Shown here: positions 51,508 through 60,359 of the stretch, piece after piece | How positions within the stretch are numbered: position 1 is the first letter of the stretch | Layout: the number at the start of each line of letters is the position of its first letter | Origin: Phenylobacterium immobile (ATCC 35973) | Lineage (GTDB): Bacteria > Pseudomonadota > Alphaproteobacteria > Caulobacterales > Caulobacteraceae | Assembly (NCBI RefSeq): GCF_001375595.1 | Contig: NZ_CVJQ01000001.1 | Location: forward strand, 1,116,001 to 1,180,000 | DNA length: 64,000 nt | Reading direction: 5' to 3' | Position numbers and translations under genes: made by a program | Notes under the pieces: model-generated | The model's database searches: none | The model's input: only the letters and a program-made list of their open reading frames with translations | What the model was told of the DNA's origin: nothing

Positions 51508-52308
51508 ATGGATCTGCAGCTGACCGGCAAGCGCGCCCTGGTGACGGGCGGCAGCAAGGGCATCGGCCTGGCGATCGCGCGGCAGCTGTTGGCGGAGGGC
51601 GCGCAGGTGGTCATCGCCGCGCGTGGACAGGCGGTCCTGGACGAGGCGGTGCAAGGTCTGCGCGCCGCGACCGGCGGCAAGGTCGCGGGGTTTCCGGTGG
51701 ATACGGCTGACGACGCCTCCGTACAGGCGCTGGTGGCCGCAACGGTTGGCGAACTGGGCGGTCTGGACATCCTGGTCAACGCTGCGGCCAAGCCCGGCGG
51801 CCATGCGCCACCCCCCAAGCTCAGCGAGATCACGAATGAGCTTTTCTGGGACGATGTGAACGTCAAGGTGCTGGGCTATCTGCGGACCGCCCGGGAGGCC
51901 GCGCCGCACATGGCGGCGGGCGGCTGGGGCCGGATCATCAACATCAGCGGGCTCGCGGCGCGGAGCACCGGTTCGACCATCGGCTCGGTGCGCAACGCCG
52001 CGGTCACCGCGCTCACCAAGAACCTCGCTGACGAGCTTGGTCCGTCGGGGATCAATGTGACGGTGGTCTATCCGGGCCCGACGCGGACGGAGCGCACGGC
52101 GGAGACGGTCGAGCGCCTGTCGGCGCTGATCGGCGCAGACGCCGCCGCCGCTGAACAGCGGATCGCCGCCAACACGACCATTGGGCGCCTCGTGGAAGCC
52201 TCGGAAGTCGCCGACATCGTGACGTTCCTGGCGTCGCCGCGCAGCGTGGCGATCAATGGCGACGCCATCGCCTGCGGGGGCGGCGTGCGCGGTCCAATCT
52301 TCTACTAG
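51508..52308 (+). CDS. Short-chain dehydrogenase/reductase
   Basis: A 266-residue SDR: ALVTGGSKGIGLAIARQL, VVIAARGQAV, DILVNAAAKPGGHAPP (NAAA replaces the usual NNAG), IINISGLAARS with the catalytic Ser. At the place of the YxxxK motif the sequence reads SVRNAAVTALTKNLADELG; the Tyr appears to be absent, giving R-N-A-A-V, so catalysis by the classic mechanism is doubtful. GGAGGT before the ATG at 51508 decides the start. Related 7-alpha-dehydrogenase-like SDRs with altered motifs exist. It may be a non-canonical or non-catalytic member. Confidence 0.8.
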   Translation: MDLQLTGKRALVTGGSKGIGLAIARQLLAEGAQVVIAARGQAVLDEAVQGLRAATGGKVAGFPVDTADDASVQALVAATVGELGGLDILVNAAAKPGGHAPPPKLSEITNELFWDDVNVKVLGYLRTAREAAPHMAAGGWGRIINISGLAARSTGSTIGSVRNAAVTALTKNLADELGPSGINVTVVYPGPTRTERTAETVERLSALIGADAAAAEQRIAANTTIGRLVEASEVADIVTFLASPRSVAINGDAIACGGGVRGPIFY

Positions 52309-52389
52309 CGACCTCGCGCCGCCTCATTCCCGTGGTTGACGCGAGGGACCGCCACGGGTCTGTTGCCTGGGCTACATAGGAGGCTCTGC

Positions 52390-53817
52390 GTGGACGTCGA
52401 CGCCCTTCGCCAGTTTGTCGAGACCGTCTGGGACGAGGAGATCGTCGGCGAACTGACCGACTACATCGCGATCCCGGCGAAATCCCCGCACTTCGATCCG
52501 CAATGGGCGGAGAACGGCCACATCGACCGCGCCGTCGATCACATGGTGCGCTGGGCGCAAGGCAAGTTGGCCGAATTGCCGGGGGCGACCATCGAGGTCG
52601 TCCGCCTGGAGGGCCGCACGCCGACCATCCTGATCGAGGCCCCGGGCGAGATCGACGACACGATCCTGCTCTATGGCCACCTGGACAAACAGCCGGAAAT
52701 GACCGGCTGGGCCGAGGGCCTGGGACCGTGGATCCCGGTGCTCAAGGACGACAAGCTCTATGGTCGCGGCGGGGCCGACGACGGCTATGCGATCTACGCC
52801 AGCGTCACGGCGCTGCTCGCCCTGCAACGGCAGGGGGTGAAGCGGGCCCGCGCTGTGGTCCTGATCGAGGCGTGCGAGGAAAGCGGCAGCTACGACCTGC
52901 CGTACTACGTCGATCATCTGACGGCGCGGCTGGGCGAGCCGTCGCTGGTGGTCTGCCTCGACAGCGGCTGCGGCAACTATGACCAGCTATGGTTGACGAC
53001 GTCCCTGCGCGGCCTGGCCGGGGGCCTGTTGACCGTGCAGGTGCTGGATGAGGGCGTCCATTCCGGCGACGCCTCGGGCATCGTGCCGGACAGCTTCCGC
53101 CTGGCGCGGGCGCTGGTGGGACGGCTGGAAGACGAGGCGACGGGCGAGGTCCGCCTGCCGAAGCTGAATGTGCAGATCCCGCCGGAGCGGCGGCGTCAGG
53201 CCGGGCTCGCGGCCGAGGCGCTGGGCGAGGAAGTCTGGCGCAAGTTCCCCTTCAGCGGCCAGACGCGGCCGGCGACGCTGGACGGCGCGGAGCTGGTGCT
53301 GAACCGCACCTGGCGGCCGCAGCTGGCGGTGGTGGGGGCTGGCGGCCTGCCGGACCCAGTGCAGGCCGGAAACGTGCTGCGTCCGACAACGGTGCTCAAG
53401 CTCAGCCTTCGGTTGCCGCCGACGGCCGACCCGCAGGCCGCCCAGGCGATTATCGGCGAGACCCTGACCGCCGATCCGCCGCAGGGCGCGTCCGTGCAAT
53501 GGAGCGGCGACCAGGCGGGATCCGGCTGGAACGCGCCAGCGCTGGCGCCCTGGCTGGAAGCGGCGGTGCAGTCGGCGTCCGAGACGGCGTTCGGCCGCCC
53601 GGCGATGATGATGGGCGAGGGCGGAACGATCCCGTACATGGGCATGCTCGGCGACAAGTTCCCGGCGGCGCAGTTTCTGATCACCGGCGTGCTCGGTCCC
53701 AGATCGAACGCCCACGGGCCGAATGAATTCCTGCACATTCCCACAGGCAAGCGGGTCACCGCCTGCGCCGCCCTGATCATGGAGGCGCACGGCGCGCAGG
53801 CCAGCGCGGTCACGTAA
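52390..53817 (+). CDS. M20-family metallopeptidase
   Basis: A 475-residue zinc-dependent peptidase or amidohydrolase. The metal ligands are visible: His97 and Asp99 in YGHLDKQPE, the bridging Asp near 130 in RGGADDGYA, the catalytic Glu pair in ACEESGSYD, and a late His in SNAHGPNEFLHI. The dimerisation lid domain lies in between. Members cleave dipeptides, acyl-amino acids or carbamoyl groups. The start is a GTG at 52390 with AGGAGG six bases upstream. It lies 81 bp downstream of the SDR gene and may be cotranscribed. Confidence 0.9.
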   Translation: MDVDALRQFVETVWDEEIVGELTDYIAIPAKSPHFDPQWAENGHIDRAVDHMVRWAQGKLAELPGATIEVVRLEGRTPTILIEAPGEIDDTILLYGHLDKQPEMTGWAEGLGPWIPVLKDDKLYGRGGADDGYAIYASVTALLALQRQGVKRARAVVLIEACEESGSYDLPYYVDHLTARLGEPSLVVCLDSGCGNYDQLWLTTSLRGLAGGLLTVQVLDEGVHSGDASGIVPDSFRLARALVGRLEDEATGEVRLPKLNVQIPPERRRQAGLAAEALGEEVWRKFPFSGQTRPATLDGAELVLNRTWRPQLAVVGAGGLPDPVQAGNVLRPTTVLKLSLRLPPTADPQAAQAIIGETLTADPPQGASVQWSGDQAGSGWNAPALAPWLEAAVQSASETAFGRPAMMMGEGGTIPYMGMLGDKFPAAQFLITGVLGPRSNAHGPNEFLHIPTGKRVTACAALIMEAHGAQASAVT

Positions 53818-53935
53818 GTGTTTGCTGGGGAGCTAGCGTGCAAAGATCAATTTGCGAGCTGTCGCCGACGGCTAACCTTGCTCTGAGTTAATAAGCTGAT
53901 TTCGTACAGGATTATCGGCCTACCGGTGTCGGATT

Positions 53936-54697
53936 TCACGCCCGGAGAAAGAGGCCGATGGTGAGGGCGACGCCGATCAGGACCACGCAGACCCGAAGCG
54001 CCTTCTCGTTGACCCGGTGAAGCATGTGGGCGCCGACCAGGCTGCCCAGCATCGCGCCGGCGCAGGCGATCGCCGCGGGCAGCCAGTGAACCTGGCCGGA
54101 GAACAGGAAGATGGCCACCGCGGTCAGGTTCATGGCGCCCGCCAGCAGGTTCTTGGTGGCGCCGGCGGCGCGCATCGCCAGGCCGCTGAGCGTCAGGGCG
54201 GCCAGCATCAGGAAACCGATGCCGCCGCCGAAATAGCCGCCATAGATGGCGATCAGAAATTGCAGGAAGCCGGCGAGCAGGGGGCTAAGGCGGCTCTCGC
54301 CGGTGGCGGGCTTGCGGCCGAAGCTGCCCCAGGCGAAGGCGGCGGTGGCGAACAGCACCAGCCAAGGCACGAGGCGGGCGAAGAAGCTGCTGGGCGTCAC
54401 CAGCAATAGGACCGCGCCAGCGGCGCCGCCGACCAGGCTGATCAGCACAAGGGCGCGCAGGGATAGGCTGGGCGTGCCGGTGGCCAGCTTGCGCGCATAC
54501 CAGCCTCCGGTCAGCTGACCTGGAAACAGAGCGACCGTCGACGTGATATTGGCGGCCCGCGCGTCCATGCCGGTCAGCATCAGGGCGGGCAGGGTCAGGA
54601 ACGAGCCGCCGCCGGCCAGCTGGTTCTGGGCGCCGGCCCAGAGGGCTGCGGCGAACAACAGTCCCATCTGCAAAACGGCGGCGTGATCGATGGGCAT
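53936..54697 (-). CDS. TauE/SafE-family permease
   Basis: A 253-residue membrane protein with about eight helices, ending LRVCVVLIGVALTIGLFLRA. Family marks are QNQLAGGGSFLTLPALMLTG in the first half and GGYFGGGIGFLMLAALTLSG in the second, the paired G-rich repeats of the TSUP family. Such permeases export sulfoacetate, sulfite or other organosulfur anions. No sulfur genes are near, so the substrate is open. It is divergent from the solute-binding-domain gene. Confidence 0.88.
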   Translation of the reverse strand: MPIDHAAVLQMGLLFAAALWAGAQNQLAGGGSFLTLPALMLTGMDARAANITSTVALFPGQLTGGWYARKLATGTPSLSLRALVLISLVGGAAGAVLLLVTPSSFFARLVPWLVLFATAAFAWGSFGRKPATGESRLSPLLAGFLQFLIAIYGGYFGGGIGFLMLAALTLSGLAMRAAGATKNLLAGAMNLTAVAIFLFSGQVHWLPAAIACAGAMLGSLVGAHMLHRVNEKALRVCVVLIGVALTIGLFLRA

Positions 54698-54775
54698 GGG
54701 CGATACTCTATGCTGGCGCGAAGCTGCGCTGTCGGCCTTCTTTGCGTCCTATATATCGAGTTTGCGAGGATGCTG

Positions 54776-55513
54776 ATGATCTCTTCGAACGCCGCTATCA
54801 TCGCAGAGCTGGCCCCGGGCGGGGTGCTGCGCGCGGCGATCAACCTGGGCAATGTGGTGCTGGCCCATGACGATCCGCAGGAGGGCCCCTCTGGTGTTAC
54901 AGTGGATCTGGCCAGGGCGCTGGCCGCCCAGCTCGGTCTCCCATTGGAACTGATCGCCTATCCGACGGCCGGTGCCGTGATCCCTGGCTTGCTTAGGGAT
55001 CGCTGGGACATCGCCTTCCTGGCGGCCGAGCCGGAGCGGGCGGCCCTGGTCCGCTTCACGGCGCCTTACGTCTATATTGACGCCACCTATCTGGTCCGAC
55101 AGGACGCGCCATTCCAAGCGGCCGACGCCTTGGACGTCCCTGGCGTCCGGATCGCGGTGGGCAAGGGCGCGGCCTATGATCTGGCGCTGACCCGGCGGCT
55201 TCAGGCGGCGACGCTCGTTCGCGCGGCGACCTCGGCGGCGGCGATCGACCAGTTCATGGCCGACGGGCTGGAGGCGGCGGCGGGTATCCGCCAGGCTCTG
55301 GATGACGCCGCAAACGCCCATCCCGGCTATCGGGTGCTGGCTGATCGGTTCAGCCGGGTGGAACAGGGCATGGCCGTGCCGCAAGGGCGTGAGACCGCAG
55401 CAACCTACGTCGCTGATTTCCTGGAGGCGCAGAAGCGCAGCGGCTTTATCCGGGGGGCCCTGGACCGACATGGGCAAGGCAGCGCGACGGTCGCCGACGC
55501 CGCACCTTCCTGA
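54776..55513 (+). CDS. Solute-binding-domain protein (SBP family 3) without signal peptide
   Basis: A 245-residue protein with an amino-acid-type periplasmic binding fold: LRAAINLGNVVLAHDDPQ, SGVTVDLARALAAQLGLPLE, WDIAFLAAEPERAALVRFTA, and a hinge PGVRIAVGKGAAYDLALTR. With GAGGA before the ATG at 54776 there is no signal peptide, so it would be cytoplasmic; an earlier frame start would add a hydrophobic stretch (MLARSCAVGLLCVLYIEFA) that might act as one. It has no transporter partner. It may be an orphan sensor or enzyme-like binding protein. Confidence 0.75.
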   Translation: MISSNAAIIAELAPGGVLRAAINLGNVVLAHDDPQEGPSGVTVDLARALAAQLGLPLELIAYPTAGAVIPGLLRDRWDIAFLAAEPERAALVRFTAPYVYIDATYLVRQDAPFQAADALDVPGVRIAVGKGAAYDLALTRRLQAATLVRAATSAAAIDQFMADGLEAAAGIRQALDDAANAHPGYRVLADRFSRVEQGMAVPQGRETAATYVADFLEAQKRSGFIRGALDRHGQGSATVADAAPS

Positions 55514-55561
55514 AAGGCTCCCTGCAGCCTAGATAACGCGCTCCGCCAGAAGGAAGACAAC

Positions 55562-56161
55562 GTGCCGATCCAGCTGAACAGCCGCGCAGCCCACCATGAT
55601 ATCGCGCCGTTCTTCCTGGAGCGCTGGTCGCCGCGCGCCTTCCTCGACGAGGCGATCAGCGAGGATGCGCTGATGTCGCTGTTCGAAGCCGCACGCTGGG
55701 CGCCCTCGGCCGGCAACGGCCAACCCTGGCGTTTCGTCTACGCACGCCGCGGCGCGCCGGCGTGGGACGGCGCGCTGGATGCGCTGGTCGACAGCAACCA
55801 GATCTGGGCCAAACACGCCGCCGTCCTGATCTTCGCCATCTCCGATCTTAAGCGCGCCCGACCTAACGGCGAGCTGGTCGACAACCCCACCTCGGCTTTC
55901 GACACCGGCGCCGCATGGGGCTACCTCGCCCTGCAGGCGCATCACCTGGGTCTGGCTGCTCATGGCATGGGCGGGTTCGATCGGAACAAGGCCGCCATCG
56001 CCTGCGGCGTCGATCAGTCCCGCTTCCAGGTCCTGCTGGCCATCGCCGCCGGCCGGCCGGGCGGCCCGGACCTGTTGCCCGAGGACCTGCGCGCCCGCGA
56101 AACGCCGAGTGGCCGCAAGCCCGTGAGCGACTTTGTGTTCGAAGGAAAGCTCGGCGGCTAG
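55562..56161 (+). CDS. Nitroreductase-family flavoprotein
   Basis: A 199-residue FMN enzyme: opening ERWSPRAFLDEAISEDALMS with the FMN-contacting S-P-R-A-F, then ARWAPSAGNGQPWRFVYARR, DTGAAWGYLALQAHHLGLAAH and the C-terminal SDFVFEGKLGG. It belongs to the family that reduces nitro groups, quinones or flavins, and includes dehalogenating and enone-reducing members. The start is a GTG at 55562 with AAGGAAGA upstream. It is a single gene between the binding protein and the GntR unit. Confidence 0.88.
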   Translation: MPIQLNSRAAHHDIAPFFLERWSPRAFLDEAISEDALMSLFEAARWAPSAGNGQPWRFVYARRGAPAWDGALDALVDSNQIWAKHAAVLIFAISDLKRARPNGELVDNPTSAFDTGAAWGYLALQAHHLGLAAHGMGGFDRNKAAIACGVDQSRFQVLLAIAAGRPGGPDLLPEDLRARETPSGRKPVSDFVFEGKLGG

Positions 56162-56390
56162 CCGGAACGCTGATCGGCGGATCAGACAGAGCCGAGAGGT
56201 CGCTGATCCGACGCTGCGCGCGCCCTTTTCCCGCAAGCGGCCAAGGCCGTATGCGCGCGCGCCCATAGGGTGCGCTCTTGCGCTCGCCCTTGAGTCATTC
56301 CCAGCCTTGTGCATACTCAGAGCGGAATTTTAGGACCATTCGCGTACAAGAGTGGCCATTGGTCGATCCGTGCATTCAGGAGGAAAGCGC

Positions 56391-57116
56391 TTGAGCGAAG
56401 CTGACGTGATTTCCTTTGAATTTGCAGAAGACGGCGAAGGCCGCGGGCTGCTGTCCGATCGCATCCGCAACGCCCTGACTGACGAGATCGCCAGCGGTGG
56501 GTTGCCCGCCGGTTCGCAGTTGGATGAGCAGCAACTGGCTGACCGCTTCGGGGCGTCACGCACCCCGGTGCGCGAGGCGCTACGGCAGCTGGCTGTGGGT
56601 GGGTTCGTCGAAATCCGCCCGCGGCGGGGCGCCGTCGTCACCCAGATGACGCCAGAGGCGATCATGGACATGTTCGAGGCCATGGCCGAGATCGAGGCCA
56701 TGTGCGCCCGGCTGGCGGCGCACCGGATCACGCCGCTGGAGCGCAGCCGCCTGATGCAACTGCACGAGGAGTCCGCCGGGGCGGTCTCCAGCGGCGACCT
56801 GGACGCCTACGACGCCTTCAACCGCGACTTCCACGCCGCACTCTATCGCGCGACGCATAACCGTTTCCTGGAAGAACAGGCGCTGGCGACCCGCACACGT
56901 CTGAACGCCTTTCGCCGCACGCAGCTTCGCCAGGCCGGACGGATGGATCGTTCCTGGGAAGAGCACGATCAGGTCATGCAGGCGATCGCCGAGGGCGACG
57001 GCGAACTGGCCGCCCGGCGCATGCGCGCCCACATGCTGAACGCCGCGAGCGCGCTCGACCGCTACATCGCTGACCACGCTGGACCGCAGATCGCACCCGC
57101 GCAGCGCGCATCCTGA
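56391..57116 (+). CDS. GntR-family (FadR/FCD type) transcriptional regulator
   Basis: A 241-residue regulator. The winged helix reads SDRIRNALTDEIASGGLPAG, SQLDEQQLADRFGASRTPVR, EALRQLAVGGFVEIRPRRGA. The C-terminal FCD domain keeps the metal-site residues Asp and His in NRDFHAAL, His in WEEHDQVMQAI and His in RAHMLNAAS. The start is a TTG at 56391 with AGGAGG seven bases upstream, an unusual start codon supported by the spacing. It is 38 bp upstream of the second Rieske gene in the same direction, so it very likely controls that oxygenase and is cotranscribed with it. Confidence 0.88.
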   Translation: MSEADVISFEFAEDGEGRGLLSDRIRNALTDEIASGGLPAGSQLDEQQLADRFGASRTPVREALRQLAVGGFVEIRPRRGAVVTQMTPEAIMDMFEAMAEIEAMCARLAAHRITPLERSRLMQLHEESAGAVSSGDLDAYDAFNRDFHAALYRATHNRFLEEQALATRTRLNAFRRTQLRQAGRMDRSWEEHDQVMQAIAEGDGELAARRMRAHMLNAASALDRYIADHAGPQIAPAQRAS

Positions 57117-57154
57117 TGAAGGCTCTTGTTCAAAACCCATAAGGAGGACGCCCC

Positions 57155-58537
57155 ATGCTCTATGAAAACAGAGGTCCGTTCCGGACCATGGTCGATGTGG
57201 AAAAGGGCGTGGTCGATCGCTCGATCTTCGCCGACCAGGACATCTATGAGCTGGAGCTGGAGCGGATCTTCGCCCGCGCGTGGAACTTCATGTGCCACGA
57301 GAGCCAGATCCCGAAGGCCGGCGATTTCTTCCTGAGCTTCATCGGCGAAGAGAGCGTCATCGCGACTCGCGACAAGAAGGGCGAGCTGCAGGTCCTGCTG
57401 AACAGCTGCCGCCACCGCGGCAACGCGGTCTGCCGGGCCGAGAGCGGCAATGCGCGCTCGTTCCTCTGCACCTACCACGGCTGGACCTATGGCCTCGACG
57501 GCCAGCTGATCGGCGTTCCCGGCTACAAGGATTTCTACCACGAGCAGTTGGACAAGAGCCAATGGGGCCTGGTGAAGGCCGGCAAGGTGGCCAGCTACAA
57601 GGGTTTCGTCTTCGCCACCATGGATCCGGAAGCCCCGGACCTTGAGGAATACCTCGGGGAAGTCGGCCGCATGGGCCTGGACCTCCTGGCCCACAAGGGC
57701 GAGGCGCTGGTCGCGGTCGATGGAGTCCAGAAGAACCTGATCGGCTGCAACTGGAAGCTGGCCGTCGACAACCTGTTCGATTGGTATCACCCGCAGATCA
57801 GCCACGCCTCGGCCAACATGGCGGACTTCCGCCGCCAGCAGAGCCGGCTGACCGACGAGGAGCGGGAACTTGCGGCCAAGGCCGGCATCGCTGGCGGCGG
57901 CGGCGCCCAGCGGCCTCACCGGGTCGTCATGGGGGCCTATGGTCACGCCATCGGCGGGCCGCGGCTGACGCAGGAGGCGCGTGACGCGCGCCAGCAGCTG
58001 CGCGGCAAGATCGGCGGCCTGATCAACGACGAATTCCGCGAGACGCCCGCCGCCAAGGAAGCCCTGGGCGAGGTCGGGGCCGATACGGCCGGCCACCCGA
58101 ACATCTTCCCCAACCTTTGGATGACCAATCACCAGCTGTCGCTGCGTCTGCCCAGGGGCCCGGGCCAATGCGAGATCTGGTGGTTCACCTTCGTGCCCAA
58201 GGAAGCCACCGAGGAGCGCCGCGAGGAGATCATTCACGGCGCCAACCACGTGTTCGGCCCGGCTGGCATGCTGGAGCAAGACGACGGCGAGAACTGGGAC
58301 CAGTCGACGCGGGCCATGCGCGGCGTGGTCGCGCAGCGCTATCCGTTGAACTTCGCCATGGGCCTGGGGCAACACGCGGTGCAGCAGGCGTCGGACACCA
58401 GCTACATCGACACCCTGATCAACGAGCACGCCCAGCTCTGGACCTATCGGGCGTGGGCGGAGTGGATGGATGCGGAGAGTTGGGCGGCGCTGAAGGAGAA
58501 CCACAGCGTGCGGCCAGCGGCCGATAGCCGACCTTAG
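57155..58537 (+). CDS. Rieske non-heme iron oxygenase, alpha subunit (second paralogue)
   Basis: A 460-residue oxygenase. The Rieske ligands Cys85, His87 (CRHRGN), Cys105 and His108 (CTYHGW) are in the same positions as in the paralogue at 36059, and the iron site is DNLFDWYHPQISH with Asp209, His212 and His217. The first 160 residues are nearly superimposable on the paralogue; the catalytic domain differs more, including an insertion around residue 230-260 (RRQQSRLTDEERELAAKAG), implying a different substrate. AAGGAGGA precedes the ATG. There are no electron-transfer partners nearby. It is in operon with the GntR regulator. Confidence 0.9.
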   Translation: MLYENRGPFRTMVDVEKGVVDRSIFADQDIYELELERIFARAWNFMCHESQIPKAGDFFLSFIGEESVIATRDKKGELQVLLNSCRHRGNAVCRAESGNARSFLCTYHGWTYGLDGQLIGVPGYKDFYHEQLDKSQWGLVKAGKVASYKGFVFATMDPEAPDLEEYLGEVGRMGLDLLAHKGEALVAVDGVQKNLIGCNWKLAVDNLFDWYHPQISHASANMADFRRQQSRLTDEERELAAKAGIAGGGGAQRPHRVVMGAYGHAIGGPRLTQEARDARQQLRGKIGGLINDEFRETPAAKEALGEVGADTAGHPNIFPNLWMTNHQLSLRLPRGPGQCEIWWFTFVPKEATEERREEIIHGANHVFGPAGMLEQDDGENWDQSTRAMRGVVAQRYPLNFAMGLGQHAVQQASDTSYIDTLINEHAQLWTYRAWAEWMDAESWAALKENHSVRPAADSRP

Positions 58538-58550
58538 TCGCGCCGTCGTC

Positions 58551-58573
58551 GGCGGGCGCCGCTCGCGCCCGCC
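58551..58573 (+). terminator. Terminator after the second Rieske gene
   Basis: GGCGGGCGC (58551-58559) and GCGCCCGCC (58565-58573) are perfect 9-bp arms with a 5-nt loop, 14 bp after the oxygenase stop, followed by a T/C-rich tract. Confidence 0.6.
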
Positions 58574-58681
58574 GCTCTTCTCATCCTCTGGCGCGTCCCC
58601 CGTTCGGCGTTAAACTGCCGGCCTTCCATCGAGTCCGCGGCGCATGGCGCTGGGACCGGTCGCGGGACGGGGGGAACGCGC

Positions 58682-59959
58682 GTGAACACATCGCCTAGCC
58701 GGATGAAGCAGGTCCGGTCGGTGGCCATCGTCTCGAGCGGCAACTTCCTCGAGATGTATGACTTCATGGTCTTCGGCTATTACGCGCCGGCGATCGCCAA
58801 GGCCTTTTTCCCGTCGGGCAGCGACTTCAACGGCCTGATGTTGACCCTGATGACGTTCGGGGCGGGGTTCCTGATGCGCCCGGTGGGCGCCATCGTGCTG
58901 GGCGCCTGGGTGGACAAGCATGGCCGACGAAAGGGATTGATCCTGACGCTGGCGCTGATGGCGCTGGGCACGATGACGATCGCGGCGACCCCCGGCTACG
59001 CCCAGATCGGCGTCGCCGCGCCGCTGTTGATCCTGTTGGGCCGCCTCATTCAGGGCCTGTCGGCCGGCGTCGAGGTGGGCGGGGTCTCCGTCTACCTGTC
59101 CGAAATCGCCACGCCGGGGCGCAAGGGCTTTTACGTCGCCTGGCAGTCGGCCAGCCAGCAACTAGCGGTGCTGTTCGCGGCGGGTGTCGGCCTGTTTCTC
59201 AATAGCCGTTTCAGCCCCGACGAGATGGCGGCCTGGGGCTGGCGCATCCCCTTCATCATCGGCTGTCTGCTCGTGCCGTTCCTGCTGTTCATCCGCCGTC
59301 GGCTGGAGGAGACGCCGGCCTTCCTGGCGCGCACCGAGCGGCCGCATCTGCACGAGGTGTTCCGCACCGTCGCGGCGAACTACAGCCTGGTTTTGCGCGG
59401 GATGATGATCGCGGTGATGACCACCGTCTTCTTCTACGCCATCACCGCCTACACCCCGACCTATGGCGCCAAGGTGCTGAAGCTCAGTGCGGCAGACGGC
59501 TTTCTGGTGACATTTTTCGTCGGCCTGACCAACTTCATCATGCTGCCGATCGCCGGCGCGATTTCCGACCGGGTCGGCCGCAAGCCGCTCCTGGTCGGTG
59601 CGGCGCTCATTGGCCTTTTCAGCGCCTATCCGATGATGAGCTGGCTGGTCGGGGACCCGTCCTTCGGCCGGCTGATGACGGTGCAGATCTTCTTCGCCCT
59701 GGTCTACGCCACCTACAATGGGGCCATGATCGTTTTCCTGACCGAGATCATGCCGGCCCACGTTCGCACCGCGGGCTTCGCCCTGGCCTACAGCCTGGCG
59801 ACGGCGCTGTTCGGCGGCTTCACCCCGGCGATCAGCACCTATCTGATCCACGTCACCGGCGATCGCGCCATTCCCGGCGCCTGGTTGTCCTTCGCGGCCC
59901 TCCTGGCGTTGCTGTCGGCGCTCAGCTTCCGCGGGCGTGGCCGAGCCGTCGAGACCTAG
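58682..59959 (+). CDS. MHS-family MFS symporter (citrate/tricarballylate type)
   Basis: A 425-residue, 12-segment proton symporter. It opens IVSSGNFLEMYDFMVFGYYA, the G-N-x-x-E-x-Y/F-D signature of the metabolite:H+ symporter group, followed by MRPVGAIVLGAWVDKHGRRK and GRLIQGLSAGVEVGGVSVYL. The closest known types carry citrate, tricarballylate or similar polycarboxylates. The start is a GTG at 58682 with GGGGGGA upstream. The gene follows the Rieske unit beyond a terminator, so it may have its own promoter. Its stop overlaps the convergent gene's stop. Confidence 0.88.
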   Translation: MNTSPSRMKQVRSVAIVSSGNFLEMYDFMVFGYYAPAIAKAFFPSGSDFNGLMLTLMTFGAGFLMRPVGAIVLGAWVDKHGRRKGLILTLALMALGTMTIAATPGYAQIGVAAPLLILLGRLIQGLSAGVEVGGVSVYLSEIATPGRKGFYVAWQSASQQLAVLFAAGVGLFLNSRFSPDEMAAWGWRIPFIIGCLLVPFLLFIRRRLEETPAFLARTERPHLHEVFRTVAANYSLVLRGMMIAVMTTVFFYAITAYTPTYGAKVLKLSAADGFLVTFFVGLTNFIMLPIAGAISDRVGRKPLLVGAALIGLFSAYPMMSWLVGDPSFGRLMTVQIFFALVYATYNGAMIVFLTEIMPAHVRTAGFALAYSLATALFGGFTPAISTYLIHVTGDRAIPGAWLSFAALLALLSALSFRGRGRAVET

Positions 59960-60357
59960 GGATCGGCGAAACCCTGGACGGTGAGCACGGCGCCGGTCGG
60001 GTCCTGTTCGAAGACAAGCCCGCCGCGCGCTTCGCCATTGCCCGGCACATAGGCGAAGGTCGCGCGCCGTTCTTCCGGCGCAAGGCCTGGCCGTGCAAGC
60101 ACGGCCAGCACCTCGACGTCGGCGGCGGTCGCCGGACCTGCGTTCCGGACAACGACAGGGAGCACATAGGTCTGTCCCGCCTGGACCGCCTGCTCGGCGA
60201 CGGCGCTGAGCCGGGGCGGACCTTCCCGTTCGCTCAACCCTTCCCACAGGGTGTAGCCGACCACGAGGATCGTCAGGACAAGGCCGGCGGCGGCGGCGGC
60301 CCATTCGGCGACCGAGGTCCGCTGCGCCAGACTGGGCGGAGGCTTGCGCGCGGCCAT
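59956..60357 (-). CDS. TIGR02588-like single-pass membrane protein
   Basis: A 133-residue protein: short basic cytoplasmic start, one membrane segment (AEWAAAAAGLVLTILVVGYTLWE, about 17-39), then an exported beta-rich domain PPRLSAVAEQAVQAGQTYVL, PVVVRNAGPATAADVEVLAV, like a small immunoglobulin-type fold. It pairs with the next upstream gene; the two overlap (start 60357 inside the end of the TIGR02587-like gene at 60360 within one base step), a conserved pair seen in many alphaproteobacteria. The function of the pair is unknown. Confidence 0.75.
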   Translation of the reverse strand: MAARKPPPSLAQRTSVAEWAAAAAGLVLTILVVGYTLWEGLSEREGPPRLSAVAEQAVQAGQTYVLPVVVRNAGPATAADVEVLAVLARPGLAPEERRATFAYVPGNGEARGGLVFEQDPTGAVLTVQGFADP

Positions 60358-60359
60358 GG

